Positions 43,051 through 51,350 of a DNA stretch of 53,357 nucleotides are shown one piece after another (the first letter of the stretch is position 1; each line of letters begins with the position of its first letter). The translations under genes were made by a program, and so were the position numbers. Below the pieces are notes generated by a model. That model was not told the DNA's origin, did no database searches, and was given only the letters and a program-made list of their open reading frames with translations. The DNA is from Cytobacillus sp. S13-E01 (lineage in GTDB: Bacteria; Bacillota; Bacilli; Bacillales; Bacillaceae_L), in the NCBI RefSeq assembly GCF_029193815.1, contig NZ_JARFVC010000026.1, positions 1 through 53,357 on the forward strand, in the 5' to 3' direction.

Positions 43051-44319
43051 TTATCTAATTTGTCCATTACCAGACATTAGGTATTTTCTAGTTGTTAATG
43101 CTGGTAAGCCCATCGGTCCACGAGCATGTAGCTTTTGAGTAGAAATTCCGATTTCCGCACCAAACCCAAGTGCTCCTCCGTCTGTGAATCGGGTTGAGGC
43201 ATTATGGTATAGTGCTGCTGCATCCACGAATCTCATGAATGTTTTAGCTGCGTCATTATTTTCTGTAATGATAGCTTCTGAATGTTTTGTTCCATAAATG
43301 TCAATGTGATCAATTGCTTCATCAAGATGATCTACAATTTTAACTGCTATATCCAGGCTTAAATATTCATTTGCCCAATCTTTCTCCTGAGCCAATGAAG
43401 CACCAGGTATTGCAGCCAATACTCTTTCATCCCCATGAATGGCAATGCCATGATCATTAAATGTAGATAATAGGGCTGGATGATTGTTCGTGAACCAGTC
43501 TTGATGGATGATAACTGTTTCAGCAGCATTACAAACCGCAGGGCGATCTGTTTTAGCATTAACTAAAATGGATAATGCTTTATCTACATCTGCTTCTCGA
43601 TCGATATAAATATGACAATTCCCGACACCGGTCTCTAAAACCGGTACTGTCGCATTATTAACAACTGCATTAATTAAAGATGCACCACCACGGGGAATTA
43701 ATACATCGATATGTTTTTTCATTGTGAATAGCTGTTTCGTTGCTTCCCGATCAGTACTTGCGATAAACTGAACTGCTTCTTTAGGAATTTTGGTTTCTGC
43801 AAGGCCTTCATGAATTACATCTACGATAACCTTATTGGTCGTTATTGCAGACGATCCTCCCTTTAGGATAATCGCATTTCCTGACTTTAAAGCAAGACCA
43901 GTTGCATCAACTGTCACATTTGGTCTCGCCTCGTAAATCATCCCTATTACACCAAGCGGGACACGCACTTCTTCTACTTTTAAGCCATTTTCTAATGTCC
44001 AATTAGTCATAATATCACCTGTTGGATCATCAAGTTTTACAACATCACGTAGTCCTTGGGCAAAATCAACTATTCGTTCCTTTGTAAGTGAAAGACGATC
44101 CATAAATGCTTCTTCAAAGTTTTGCTCACGACCATTCTGTAAATCAACTTCATTTGCTTGTAAAATTACTTCATATTTACTTTCAAGCTTATCGGCTAAA
44201 CTAGTCAATGCTTCATTTTTCTCCTCTGTTGTTAAAGCACTTAGTATTTTAGCCGCCATTTTTGCCTGAATTGCTTGTTGCTCTACATTTACTTTATGGT
44301 TTTCTTTTACTAAACTCAT
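43051..44319 (-). CDS. proA: Gamma-glutamyl phosphate reductase
   Basis: 422 aa. Second step of proline synthesis: NADPH-dependent reduction of glutamyl-5-phosphate to the semialdehyde. ALDH-like fold; catalytic cysteine in KTDRPAVCNAAETVIIH; NADP site around VPLGVIGMIYEARPNVT and LKGGSSAITTN. The C-terminal GPMGLPALTTRKYLMSGNGQ is typical. Its start is 18 bp after the proB stop with AAAGGGGG as ribosome site. Last gene of proC-proB-proA. Confidence 0.97.
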   Translation of the reverse strand: MSLVKENHKVNVEQQAIQAKMAAKILSALTTEEKNEALTSLADKLESKYEVILQANEVDLQNGREQNFEEAFMDRLSLTKERIVDFAQGLRDVVKLDDPTGDIMTNWTLENGLKVEEVRVPLGVIGMIYEARPNVTVDATGLALKSGNAIILKGGSSAITTNKVIVDVIHEGLAETKIPKEAVQFIASTDREATKQLFTMKKHIDVLIPRGGASLINAVVNNATVPVLETGVGNCHIYIDREADVDKALSILVNAKTDRPAVCNAAETVIIHQDWFTNNHPALLSTFNDHGIAIHGDERVLAAIPGASLAQEKDWANEYLSLDIAVKIVDHLDEAIDHIDIYGTKHSEAIITENNDAAKTFMRFVDAAALYHNASTRFTDGGALGFGAEIGISTQKLHARGPMGLPALTTRKYLMSGNGQIR

Positions 44320-44337
44320 CCAATTCCCCCTTTAAAA

Positions 44338-45474
44338 TTATAATCCTACTGGTACCAAAAGCTCTAGGTTACATACTAAATCGTTATTATCAACTACTGC
44401 TAGTTGGCCATTTTTCTCATCATGCTGTTCTCTCTGTTTAAAAAACTGTCTCAACTGTTCAGAAGAATACTTGATTACACCAAGACCGATAGACTTTCCT
44501 TCTTTATCTAAAATTTTCACGACTGAACCTTTTTTAAAATTGCCGTTAACGCCATAAACACCAGTAGGGAAAAGACTTTTTTCATTCTCAATAATTGAGG
44601 TTCTTGCCTCTTCTGTAATTAAGATTTCACCTTCTGGCCCAGAGTTAAATGCAATCCATTGCTTTTTCTGGTTAAGATTGATCATGTCATCCATTGGAAT
44701 AAAATAAGTTCCTTTAGCACTTTGGTTTACAGCGTCAACTAATATATCCTTTGTCCCTGCTTTTCCAAGAAACGTTGAAATACCTGATGCCATCGCTATT
44801 TTAACTGCATCAATTTTTGAACGCATTCCACCTGTGCCCACCGCACTTCCAGAATCCCCTGCTGCTTCTTCAATTGATGGAGTTATTTTGTGGACTCTCT
44901 CTAGTAATTTGGCATCAGGGTTTTCCCTAGGATCCGCATTATAGAGTCCATCTATATCTGAAAGGATGATAAGCTTATCTGCCTCAACTAAGCCTGCTAC
45001 TTTAGCAGAAAGGGTATCGTTATCTCCAAATTTCAAACGGTCAATTGTAACCGTATCATTTTCATTGACAATTGGAATAATTCCCCGCTCTAACAAGACA
45101 TTAAGTGTATTTCTGACATTGTTATAACGAGTTTCATTTGAAAAATCACTTCTTGTAATTAATATTTGCGAAGCAACGTATCCGTGGGATAATAGAAGTT
45201 CTGAGTATGCTTCCATTAAAAGCCCTTGCCCAATCGACGCAGCGGCTTGTTTTTCAGGTAAAGAACTAGGTCTTTCTAGGCACCCTAACTTACGATAGCC
45301 AGCTGCAACTGCTCCCGAGGAAACAACAAGCACTTCATGACCAGCATCCTTTAATTGAACTATTTCATCAACTAACTTTTCAAGCTTTCTTCGACTTACT
45401 TCCCCATGTAAGCTAGTTAATGAACTACTACCTATTTTTACAACTATACGATTACTCGCGGTGTCAGATGACAT
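44338..45474 (-). CDS. proB: Glutamate 5-kinase
   Basis: 378 aa. The amino-acid kinase domain has VVKIGSSSLTSLHGEVSR, SSGAVAAGYRKLG, NENDTVTIDRLKFGDNDTLS and TGGMRSKIDAVKIA. A C-terminal PUA domain (about 285-378; FPTGVYGVNGNFKKGSVVKI) is present, as in long ProB forms that are feedback-inhibited by proline. It is middle gene of the operon, 68 bp after proC. No T-box leader precedes the operon, so control by enzyme feedback is more likely than by tRNA-Pro; this is inferred. Confidence 0.97.
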   Translation of the reverse strand: MSSDTASNRIVVKIGSSSLTSLHGEVSRRKLEKLVDEIVQLKDAGHEVLVVSSGAVAAGYRKLGCLERPSSLPEKQAAASIGQGLLMEAYSELLLSHGYVASQILITRSDFSNETRYNNVRNTLNVLLERGIIPIVNENDTVTIDRLKFGDNDTLSAKVAGLVEADKLIILSDIDGLYNADPRENPDAKLLERVHKITPSIEEAAGDSGSAVGTGGMRSKIDAVKIAMASGISTFLGKAGTKDILVDAVNQSAKGTYFIPMDDMINLNQKKQWIAFNSGPEGEILITEEARTSIIENEKSLFPTGVYGVNGNFKKGSVVKILDKEGKSIGLGVIKYSSEQLRQFFKQREQHDEKNGQLAVVDNNDLVCNLELLVPVGL

Positions 45475-45542
45475 CCTATCACTCCTTGGTAGGTTTATCT
45501 CATGTTTTTAGCCAAATTACTTAGTCAAGTTATCAGAAACAA

Positions 45543-46388
45543 TTAATTTAATACAATTGATTTGTTTTTTAATTGTGCACTTATTTCTTTTGAGCGTTGT
45601 GCTGCATGCTTTACGGCTTGAGCTATTGCTTTTCCTCCCCCATAACTAGCCAGTGCGTCTAATCCGGCTGCTGTTGTACCATTTGGAGACGTAACATTCT
45701 CTCTTAGTTCAGCTGGTGTTTCATCATTTTCCATAACCATCTTTGCTGCCCCAAGAATGGTTTGTGATGCAATTTTACGTGACATTTCAACATCTAATCC
45801 TGCCTCTTTACCAGCCTTTTCAATATGTTCCATTAAATAGTAAAAGTAAGCTGGGCCACTTCCAGCGATACCTGTAAATATATCCATTTTATCTTCTTTT
45901 ATGACGTAAACTTCTCCAATACAACTTAACAGTTCTTTCGCATCTTCAAGTTTACTCTTCGCTGTATACTTGCCCTTAGATATTGCTGTGGCAGACTCCC
46001 CAATCATACTAGAAGTATTCGGCATCACTCTAACTACCTGTTGTCCTTCTTTAAGGTTATACTCCATAAACGCCGTAGATATTCCAGCTAAAACCGAAAT
46101 AACAAGCTGCTCTGGTTTTAATTGATCTTTAATTGAATGTAATGCGACCTCTGCATCCTTTGGTTTCATAGCGAGAATAAAAATGTCAATATTTTTAAAG
46201 TCCATCTCCTCTCTTGACATTCCTTTTATTCCATATTTCATTTCAAGTTCAGTTATGCGTTGTCTGTTGCTTTTATTTGTAACAATGATTTGATCCTGAG
46301 AGATTTTTTTCGCGTTTACGATTCCAGCAATCATAGCTTCTGCCATTGAACCTGCTCCTAAAAAAGCAATCGTTTTATTTTTTATCAT
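45543..46388 (-). CDS. proC: Pyrroline-5-carboxylate reductase
   Basis: 281 aa. Last step of proline synthesis with NAD(P)H. The Rossmann motif is IAFLGAGSMAEAMIAGIV, VRVMPNTSSMIGESATAIS is conserved, and the dimer domain has GIAGSGPAYFYYLMEHIEKA and SPNGTTAAGLDALAS. AGGAGAGG precedes ATG 46388. First gene of the operon here, giving a full glutamate-to-proline pathway. Bacillus species often have several proC-type paralogues (proI, proG, proH); which of these is orthologous cannot be decided. Confidence 0.95.
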   Translation of the reverse strand: MIKNKTIAFLGAGSMAEAMIAGIVNAKKISQDQIIVTNKSNRQRITELEMKYGIKGMSREEMDFKNIDIFILAMKPKDAEVALHSIKDQLKPEQLVISVLAGISTAFMEYNLKEGQQVVRVMPNTSSMIGESATAISKGKYTAKSKLEDAKELLSCIGEVYVIKEDKMDIFTGIAGSGPAYFYYLMEHIEKAGKEAGLDVEMSRKIASQTILGAAKMVMENDETPAELRENVTSPNGTTAAGLDALASYGGGKAIAQAVKHAAQRSKEISAQLKNKSIVLN

Positions 46389-46995
46389 ATGACCTCTCCT
46401 ATTTACGTTCGTATTTTGTTCTCATTTCGAACAATGTCTACTTTATAGTAGCATGTTGATTTTCTTAATCAAGGGCTTTTAAACATGTCATATGGATATG
46501 GCTCAATTTGTAAGTGTAAGCGTTATCATCGGTAGATAAGTTCGTTTAATCCTTCCTCAAGCATGAAAATAGCGGGATATAGCTGAATATGGGAGTTTTT
46601 TTTGCCAACTTTAAACTAGTCCGGAAATAGTATTGAATTTTTCGTTCTAAAAAATAATTTTTGTATTAAAAATAGCATCGTTTTGTTTCGACACCTTTTA
46701 ACAATCATCGACCAGTTTTAAACAGTCCCTTTATAAAAATGATGTTATTATCATTACGGAAAAAGGACCAGAGAAATATAAACAGAAATATGCTCTACCC
46801 TGTGATTCTGATAAAGTACCTACCTTTACCTACAAAAATGAAGATGGATAGTAACAGCATTTCGACTATTTAATAAATAGATCAGCCTGCCTCGTGTTAA
46901 AGACTATCTTTATAAAATATTTTATATTTTATCTACTTGATAAGATGGGCTATAATGGAATAATAGTGACAAGTATTTTAGAGGTGAATAGATAG
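46389..46995. other. Long intergenic region with a short coding remnant
   Basis: About 600 bp without an intact gene. It must hold the proC and yneK promoters. From 46741 to 46851 (+) 36 codons read DVIIITEKGPEKYKQKYALP then CDSDKVPTFTYKNEDG and stop; this looks like degraded protein sequence, but I cannot name it and it lacks a start. No T-box or riboswitch signature was seen. Direct palindromes: GTTC and GAAC near 46420-46437, not a LexA box. Confidence 0.4.
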
Positions 46996-47424
46996 ATGTT
47001 AACAGGTTGGTTTTTATGGTTCATATTATTTTGGATTGTTTTTCTAGCTACAATGATGTCCATTGGTGGATTTTTTATGTTTCGAAAGTTTTTAAAAAGG
47101 CTCCCAAAAGAAGATGGCAAATCAGAATTAGATTGGCAGGAGTATTACCTAGGTAAGACAATAAATCTATGGTCAGATGATCAAAAAGAGCTTTTAGAGG
47201 ATTTAGTCAAGCCAGTCCCTGAACTTTTCAGAGATATAGCTCGCCAAAAAATCGCAGGAACAATCGGGGAGCTTGCTCTCAAAGAAAAAGCAGCCGCCAT
47301 TACCCAAGACCTAGTTGTAAGAGGCTATATTATTGCTACACCAAAACGAGATCACAAATTCCTATTAAAAACATTAAAAGAAAAGAGTATTGATGTGTCA
47401 CCATATAAACAATTATTTCAATAA
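46996..47424 (+). CDS. yneK: DUF2621 family membrane protein YneK
   Basis: 142 aa, as B. subtilis YneK (about 146). An N-terminal membrane helix (FLWFILFWIVFLATMMSIGG, residues 6-25) is followed by a cytoplasmic helical part with EYYLGKTINLWSDDQKELLE and IAGTIGELALKEKAAAIT. The site GAGGTG precedes ATG. Its position next to ccdC and cotM is conserved. In B. subtilis it is linked to sporulation expression; function is unknown. Confidence 0.85.
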   Translation: MLTGWFLWFILFWIVFLATMMSIGGFFMFRKFLKRLPKEDGKSELDWQEYYLGKTINLWSDDQKELLEDLVKPVPELFRDIARQKIAGTIGELALKEKAAAITQDLVVRGYIIATPKRDHKFLLKTLKEKSIDVSPYKQLFQ

Positions 47425-47444
47425 TAGAAATAACAGCACGCATA

Positions 47445-47606
47445 AGAAAAGCGCAGGGCGCCCGCCTTTCGGCGACAAGCATAAGACGAGCCCTGACTGA
47501 AGGCGTTTTTTGCCTTCGGGAAGGGATTGGCTTATACCATAGAGCCGGGTGGCGCCCGGAGCTAGACACTAAAACTTAGTATAAACTTTTACTTTATTAT
47601 CTTAAA
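47445..47606 (+). repeat. Intergenic repeat, full copy
   Basis: The best-preserved copy: AAAGCGCAGGGCGCCCGCCT, CGACAAGCATAAGACGAGCC, hairpin GAAGGCGTTTTTTGCCTTC, ATTGGCTTATACCATAGAGC, GGTGGCGCCCGGAGCTAGAC, and a decayed tail. GGGCGCC near the left end can pair with GGCGCC near the right, with nested stems inside. It abuts the ccdC terminator. Confidence 0.92.
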
Positions 47607-47641
47607 AAAAGAACCCGGAATATAGTTACCGAGTTCTTTTT
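47607..47641 (-). terminator. Terminator of ccdC
   Basis: AAAAGAACTCGG and CCGGGTTCTTTT (one mismatch) flank TAACTATATT; the right part overlaps the ccdC stop codon. Confidence 0.85.
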
Positions 47642-48104
47642 AGTTCAATTGAATTTCTGTTTCAAGCTTTTTAAACCGATAGAACATCGCAATTCTCCAA
47701 GGGACAATCATACCAAATGCTAGAATCCAAAACATCCCACTCAGTTCACCAACATCAATAGTTGTACTTAAGACTGATTTAAGAATAATCCGGATAATTA
47801 GTAGACCTAGTAATATAAAAATGAATGCTTTAGACCTTTTTAAGTAAATTTCATTTTCCTTTATTTCAAAATTTGAAGTCTTAATTAGGAAAAGAGAAAA
47901 GAGTAAACCGACTAACAATGCCTCTATTACTTCCAAAGGTGTCACGCGAAACATCGGGTGTAAAAACATTAACGCCCCCGTACTCATAAAAATTGGAGGT
48001 AAAATTATTTTTCTTGCCGTTGTGGGTCTTTTAGATGCTCTAATTCTGACAAATATTACAAGGATTGCCATAATAACCGCAACCACAGATGATGCTATAA
48101 CCAA
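47640..48104 (-). CDS. ccdC: CcdC family membrane protein (YneJ)
   Basis: 154 aa with about four hydrophobic segments (residues 2-20, 38-55, 60-72, 92-113 and 124-140). TTG 48104 is the start; AAGGG lies about ten bases upstream. TARKIILPPIFMSTGALMFL and GMFWILAFGMIVPWRIAMFY match DUF1453/CcdC. In B. subtilis it lies with ccdA and yneI; a direct cytochrome c role has not been shown. Membrane protein of unknown function. Confidence 0.85.
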   Translation of the reverse strand: MVIASSVVAVIMAILVIFVRIRASKRPTTARKIILPPIFMSTGALMFLHPMFRVTPLEVIEALLVGLLFSLFLIKTSNFEIKENEIYLKRSKAFIFILLGLLIIRIILKSVLSTTIDVGELSGMFWILAFGMIVPWRIAMFYRFKKLETEIQLN

Positions 48105-48165
48105 TCAAATCAATCCCTTATGATAATATAATGACATAACCTTATAATATAGGAAAAGAGAGAAA

Positions 48166-48201
48166 TAAAAAACCATTTAAGAAAAGAAAGTCTTAAATGG
48201 T
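48166..48201 (-). terminator. Terminator of yneI
   Basis: ACCATTTAAGA (48172-48182) pairs with TCTTAAATGGT (48191-48201); TTTTTTATTT follows on the minus strand. Confidence 0.85.
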
Positions 48202-48211
48202 ATGAATGGGC

Positions 48212-48571
48212 TTAACTAAGTACACGGTTAATAGCATCAAGTACTCTTCCCTCATCAAAGGGCTTAACTATAAAGTCCTTTGCGCCTGCTTCAATTGCCT
48301 CTACGACCATCTTTTGTTGTCCCATTGCGGAGCACATAATAATAGTCGCATTCGGAAATTCCTTTTTAATACCTTTTACAGCGTCTAATCCATTCATTTC
48401 TGGCATTGTTATATCCATTGTTACAAGGTCCGGGTTTAACTTTCGGTATAGTTCAATAGCCTCTTTACCATTTTCAGCTACACCGATAATTTCATGGTTA
48501 GCTTTATCCAATATATTTGATAGTGTTAAGCGCATAAATTTCGCATCATCTACAACAAGTATTTTTGCCAT
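48212..48571 (-). CDS. yneI: Single-domain response regulator (CheY-like) YneI
   Basis: 119 aa, receiver domain only. Acidic pocket Asp8-Asp9, phospho-acceptor Asp53 (DLVTMDITMPEMNG), switch residue in MCSAMG, and Lys103 (FIVKPF). There is no output domain. The partner kinase is not nearby; a role with CcdA is suggested only by conserved order. AGGAGGTAAGGAT precedes the ATG. Confidence 0.93.
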   Translation of the reverse strand: MAKILVVDDAKFMRLTLSNILDKANHEIIGVAENGKEAIELYRKLNPDLVTMDITMPEMNGLDAVKGIKKEFPNATIIMCSAMGQQKMVVEAIEAGAKDFIVKPFDEGRVLDAINRVLS

Positions 48572-48721
48572 ATCCTTACCTCCTCAAGACCTACAAAAAC
48601 GATTCAATATTATGTATACAAATTATATCAAAAATTCGAAGAGAGATATAGCAAAATAGTCCAATACTCCTACAATAATGGAATTAGAGACAAGTATAAG
48701 GATCATATCTATATAGTATAT

Positions 48722-49429
48722 TTAAAATCCAGTGAACCCCCCAAATAAAGGTGTCAAGTAAATTATGATTTTTGTCATCCAATCAAAGAATAAGACAATC
48801 CCCATAACGATCATAATATATCCACCGATTTTTACAATTTTAACATTATTTCTTCTTATCCATTGCAATTTTCCAATGAACAATGAAAGAATAAAGAACG
48901 GAATTGAAAATCCGAGTGAATATGCAATCATATAGACCACACCGGAACTTGGATTAGAAGCAGCTAAAGCAATAACAGATGCCAAAATCGGCCCTGTACA
49001 AGGTGTCCAACCTGCTGCAAAAGCCATGCCTATTAAGGAAGAGCCAAGGAAACCTGCTGGTCTGTTTTTAAATTCAAACTTTCGATCCTTCATTAAAAAT
49101 TTTGGTGATAACGCTCCGATGATTACAAACCCAAAGAAAATGATTAGTAATGCACCTATTTGTCTTATTAAGTCTTGATAACCATAAAAGAATCTGCCAA
49201 CAAACGATGTTCCAAAGCCTAACATGACAAATATAAGTGAAAAACCTAATAAAAAGAAAATGGTGTGTAATATACTTCGTTTTTGAAGCATTGCATTTTC
49301 AGACTTTATTTCTCCAACCGACACACCAGTTATATATGATAAAAAAGCAGGATATAAAGGTAAGCAGCATGGAGAGATAAATGATAAAAAACCTGCACCA
49401 AATGCTAACAATAAATTTATATCAGCCAT
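48722..49429 (-). CDS. ccdA: Cytochrome c biogenesis/thiol reductant protein CcdA
   Basis: 235 aa with six membrane helices. It carries electrons from cytosolic thioredoxin across the membrane to outer thiol reductases (ResA, StoA). Redox cysteines: Cys21 in [15 protein letters not shown] and the cysteine in [14 protein letters not shown]. In Bacillus it is needed for cytochrome c maturation and cortex formation. AGGGAGGGAGAT precedes the ATG. ResA and StoA are not in the window. Confidence 0.93.
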   Translation of the reverse strand: MADINLLLAFGAGFLSFISPCCLPLYPAFLSYITGVSVGEIKSENAMLQKRSILHTIFFLLGFSLIFVMLGFGTSFVGRFFYGYQDLIRQIGALLIIFFGFVIIGALSPKFLMKDRKFEFKNRPAGFLGSSLIGMAFAAGWTPCTGPILASVIALAASNPSSGVVYMIAYSLGFSIPFFILSLFIGKLQWIRRNNVKIVKIGGYIMIVMGIVLFFDWMTKIIIYLTPLFGGFTGF

Positions 49430-49752
49430 TGGGTAACATCTCCCTCCCTAATAACAACAATCATAATCTATTTTATCAAAATCACCCAATAAATGCATGT
49501 GTTATTGTTACAATTTTGTGGCATCTAATTAGATATTCAGATGTGTAAGGACCCTATTTCTACTAGAACACTTAAATAATTTATTATTTACTTAAAAATT
49601 GAGGTAGGGCTCTTACTGCCCTAAAGCATAGGATAATCACCTCCCCAATAAATTTCCCTTTCGGATTATTTACCAACTTTTTTCCTTTGAATTAATTACC
49701 AAACTACGTTATAATTACGAACATAGACATACATAGGAGAGGACAAGCTACT
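49430..49752. other. Intergenic ccdA to ynzD, no gene seen
   Basis: It holds the divergent promoters. AGGGC-TCTTACT-GCCCT at 49595-49612 is a small hairpin. I see no open frame with a start and a ribosome site beyond a few codons. The minus-strand open frame at 49704-49889 is antisense to ynzD. Confidence 0.4.
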
Positions 49753-49932
49753 GTGTCAAAAGATGATATGCTTTCAACAATAGAAAAGAAAAGAGCTGAA
49801 CCTATTGATATAGTCTTAAAAAACGGACTTAGTGCATCTGTTACTATAAAATATAGCCAAGAATTGGATATGTTATTAAACCAATACACTAATTATGCAA
49901 TGTATAGAGAAAAAAGCCTCTCAAATTCCTAA
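49753..49932 (+). CDS. ynzD: Spo0E-like aspartyl-phosphate phosphatase
   Basis: 59 aa from GTG 49753, about ten bases after AGGAGAGG. The C-terminal signature SQELDMLLNQYTNYAM is the S-Q-E-L-D-x-L-I/L-x-x-Y motif of the Spo0E family, which dephosphorylates Spo0A~P and delays sporulation. The rest is a basic helix (LSTIEKKRAEP). B. subtilis has YnzD of this family near yneF. The gene is short and starts with GTG, so it is easily missed. The orthology to ynzD rests on location and motif; it could be called just Spo0E family. Confidence 0.85.
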   Translation: MSKDDMLSTIEKKRAEPIDIVLKNGLSASVTIKYSQELDMLLNQYTNYAMYREKSLSNS

Positions 49933-49946
49933 TAGGCTTTTTCTTT
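49911..49946 (+). terminator. Terminator overlapping the 3' end of the Spo0E-like gene
   Basis: AAAAAGCCT (49911-49919) pairs with AGGCTTTTT (49934-49942). The left arm and the stop codon are inside the coding frame. Confidence 0.85.
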
Positions 49947-50095
49947 ATGGAAGCATTTTCTAGAGAAACCCTTGGCACGAGCGTATTTATTAACCTACAA
50001 CAGTCTCTATTCCCTCTGAATGACCAATTTGGAGTTAGTACCTTCTTTCAACACCCTCATGGTTATACTCGTTCGGCAGTTTTTAAATGAAAGAA

Positions 50096-50330
50096 TTAAC
50101 CTACTTGAACTTTGCAGCACTTTCGATATCCTAAATCTGTTAGACTTTCTTTAAACAATCGAATATAATCTTTTACCGTACCTACAAATAAAAATGGTCC
50201 AGCAATACTAGACCAATATGTTTTCGTAGTTCCTCATCTTTAAAGTTTTTGATAGATTTCCCATCAATATCGATATCTGTTTTGCAATTTTTGTAAAAGA
50301 TTGCGATTCCACCGTACTATTTGACAAAAT
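50096..50330 (-). pseudogene. ABC transporter ATP-binding remnant
   Basis: One frame reads DIDIDGKSIKNFKDEELRKH, then IGLVLLDHF, and stops. The next frame continues FLFVGTVKDYIRLFKESLTD then a stop. Together they equal the part between Walker A and signature motif of a multidrug-type ABC exporter (IDGKxIK...LRxxIGxVLQDPFLFVGTVxDNI). The Q-loop residue is changed (QD to LD). Both Walker motifs, most of the protein and any start are absent; one or more frameshifts. Confidence 0.75.
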
Positions 50331-50334
50331 AAAA

Positions 50335-50352
50335 GACACTCCAGTGAGTGCC
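50335..50352 (-). terminator. Terminator of yneF
   Basis: GGCACTC and GAGTGTC pair (one G-U) around ACTG; TTTTATTTTG follows on the minus strand. 13 bp past the yneF stop. Confidence 0.78.
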
Positions 50353-50364
50353 TGTCCAAACAAA

Positions 50365-50577
50365 TTATTTGGTTTGTCCGTTCATTGCTTTTAGCATCTG
50401 ATTGATCTTTTTTTGGGATGGTTTCATTCCCATTTGCATCATCATCACTTTAAGCATTTGCTCATTAATTGGCGGATTTTTCTTCAAGTAGCTCATCATG
50501 TATCTACGTGCAATGAAAAATCCTAGTGCTACTCCAGCAAGAAGTGCTAGAATACCAACTAGAATAGGTACCCACAT
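50365..50577 (-). CDS. yneF: YneF family (UPF0154) membrane protein
   Basis: 70 aa. One membrane helix (residues 4-24: [20 protein letters not shown]), then [20 protein letters not shown] and [20 protein letters not shown], the conserved UPF0154 sequence. Short cytoplasmic tail. Function unknown. Same place as in B. subtilis, between sirA and ccdA. Confidence 0.93.
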   Translation of the reverse strand: MWVPILVGILALLAGVALGFFIARRYMMSYLKKNPPINEQMLKVMMMQMGMKPSQKKINQMLKAMNGQTK

Positions 50578-50707
50578 ACTATTTCCTCCTTCATGTTGTC
50601 TACATTACAGTGTACTAGACCCTTTGTAATTATACAATATTTGTTTTGTTTTTTCTCTATATTATACCGTCTATTTTTTTATTTTTAGCTAAATAAGGCG
50701 AATTTAC

Positions 50708-51148
50708 CTATACGAACTTCCTTTCCTTTATTGGATTTAACCATCCGTAACGATTGGCTGTAAAATCCATTGCTAAAAAACAGGAATCGTACTTTCTTAA
50801 AATCTCAAAAAACATGGTCTCCGCTTCAAAACTTCCCGAAGCCTCTAAAAGTATATATCGATCATGAACCACTAGCTGTGCTTCACTTTGAAGATTTCTT
50901 ATTTGTAGGGCATGGACATTTCGTTGCATAGTATAATCTACACGTTTTGTCAAATATGCTTCTAGGATTTGATGAATTTTCAATGAAGGGATTGGTCTTG
51001 TTACAAAGTCAATTTGCTGACGTAACAGTGCCTTTTTCTCACAGCTCATCTTTTCATATTCGAGAAAAAGCTGATAAATTTTAGATTCACGACCGAAATA
51101 ATGACTGGCAAACTCTTCTTCAATTAAATAAATTTGATACTGCCTCAT
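50708..51148 (-). CDS. sirA: Sporulation inhibitor of replication SirA
   Basis: 146 aa from ATG 51148, after GGGGGCGGAG; the longer frame lacks a ribosome site. MRQYQIYLIEEEFASHYFG at the start and SGSFEAETMFFEILRKYD plus FTANRYGWLNPIKERKF at the end match SirA (YneE). It binds DnaA to stop new rounds of replication when sporulation starts. Spo0A controls it in B. subtilis. Lies between yneF and tkt as expected. Confidence 0.92.
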   Translation of the reverse strand: MRQYQIYLIEEEFASHYFGRESKIYQLFLEYEKMSCEKKALLRQQIDFVTRPIPSLKIHQILEAYLTKRVDYTMQRNVHALQIRNLQSEAQLVVHDRYILLEASGSFEAETMFFEILRKYDSCFLAMDFTANRYGWLNPIKERKFV

Positions 51149-51350
51149 TTCTCCGCCCCCAATTTTCACCACTTTACCCTTATTATAGTGGACTACTTGA
51201 GAATTTATTGTCTGAAACCGGAAAAATGAAACACTATTTTTGTCGAATAAACACGAATTCAGCAATTGAATCGAATAAGAAATGCCATGTAAGAGAACTA
51301 CAACTAAATCTATAGGAAAATTCATAATAAAAGATTTTTCTTTAATGTTT

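Noticed and set aside
46405-46440. LexA (DinR) box upstream of proC
   Set aside because: GTTC and GAAC are in the wrong order and spacing for GAAC-N4-GTTC.
46389-46995. T-box or other riboswitch in front of proC
   Set aside because: No T-box consensus (AGGGTGGNACCGCG) or specifier-loop structure could be found on the minus strand.
49704-49889. 61-codon minus-strand gene
   Set aside because: It is antisense to the Spo0E-like gene, which has the motif, ribosome site and terminator.
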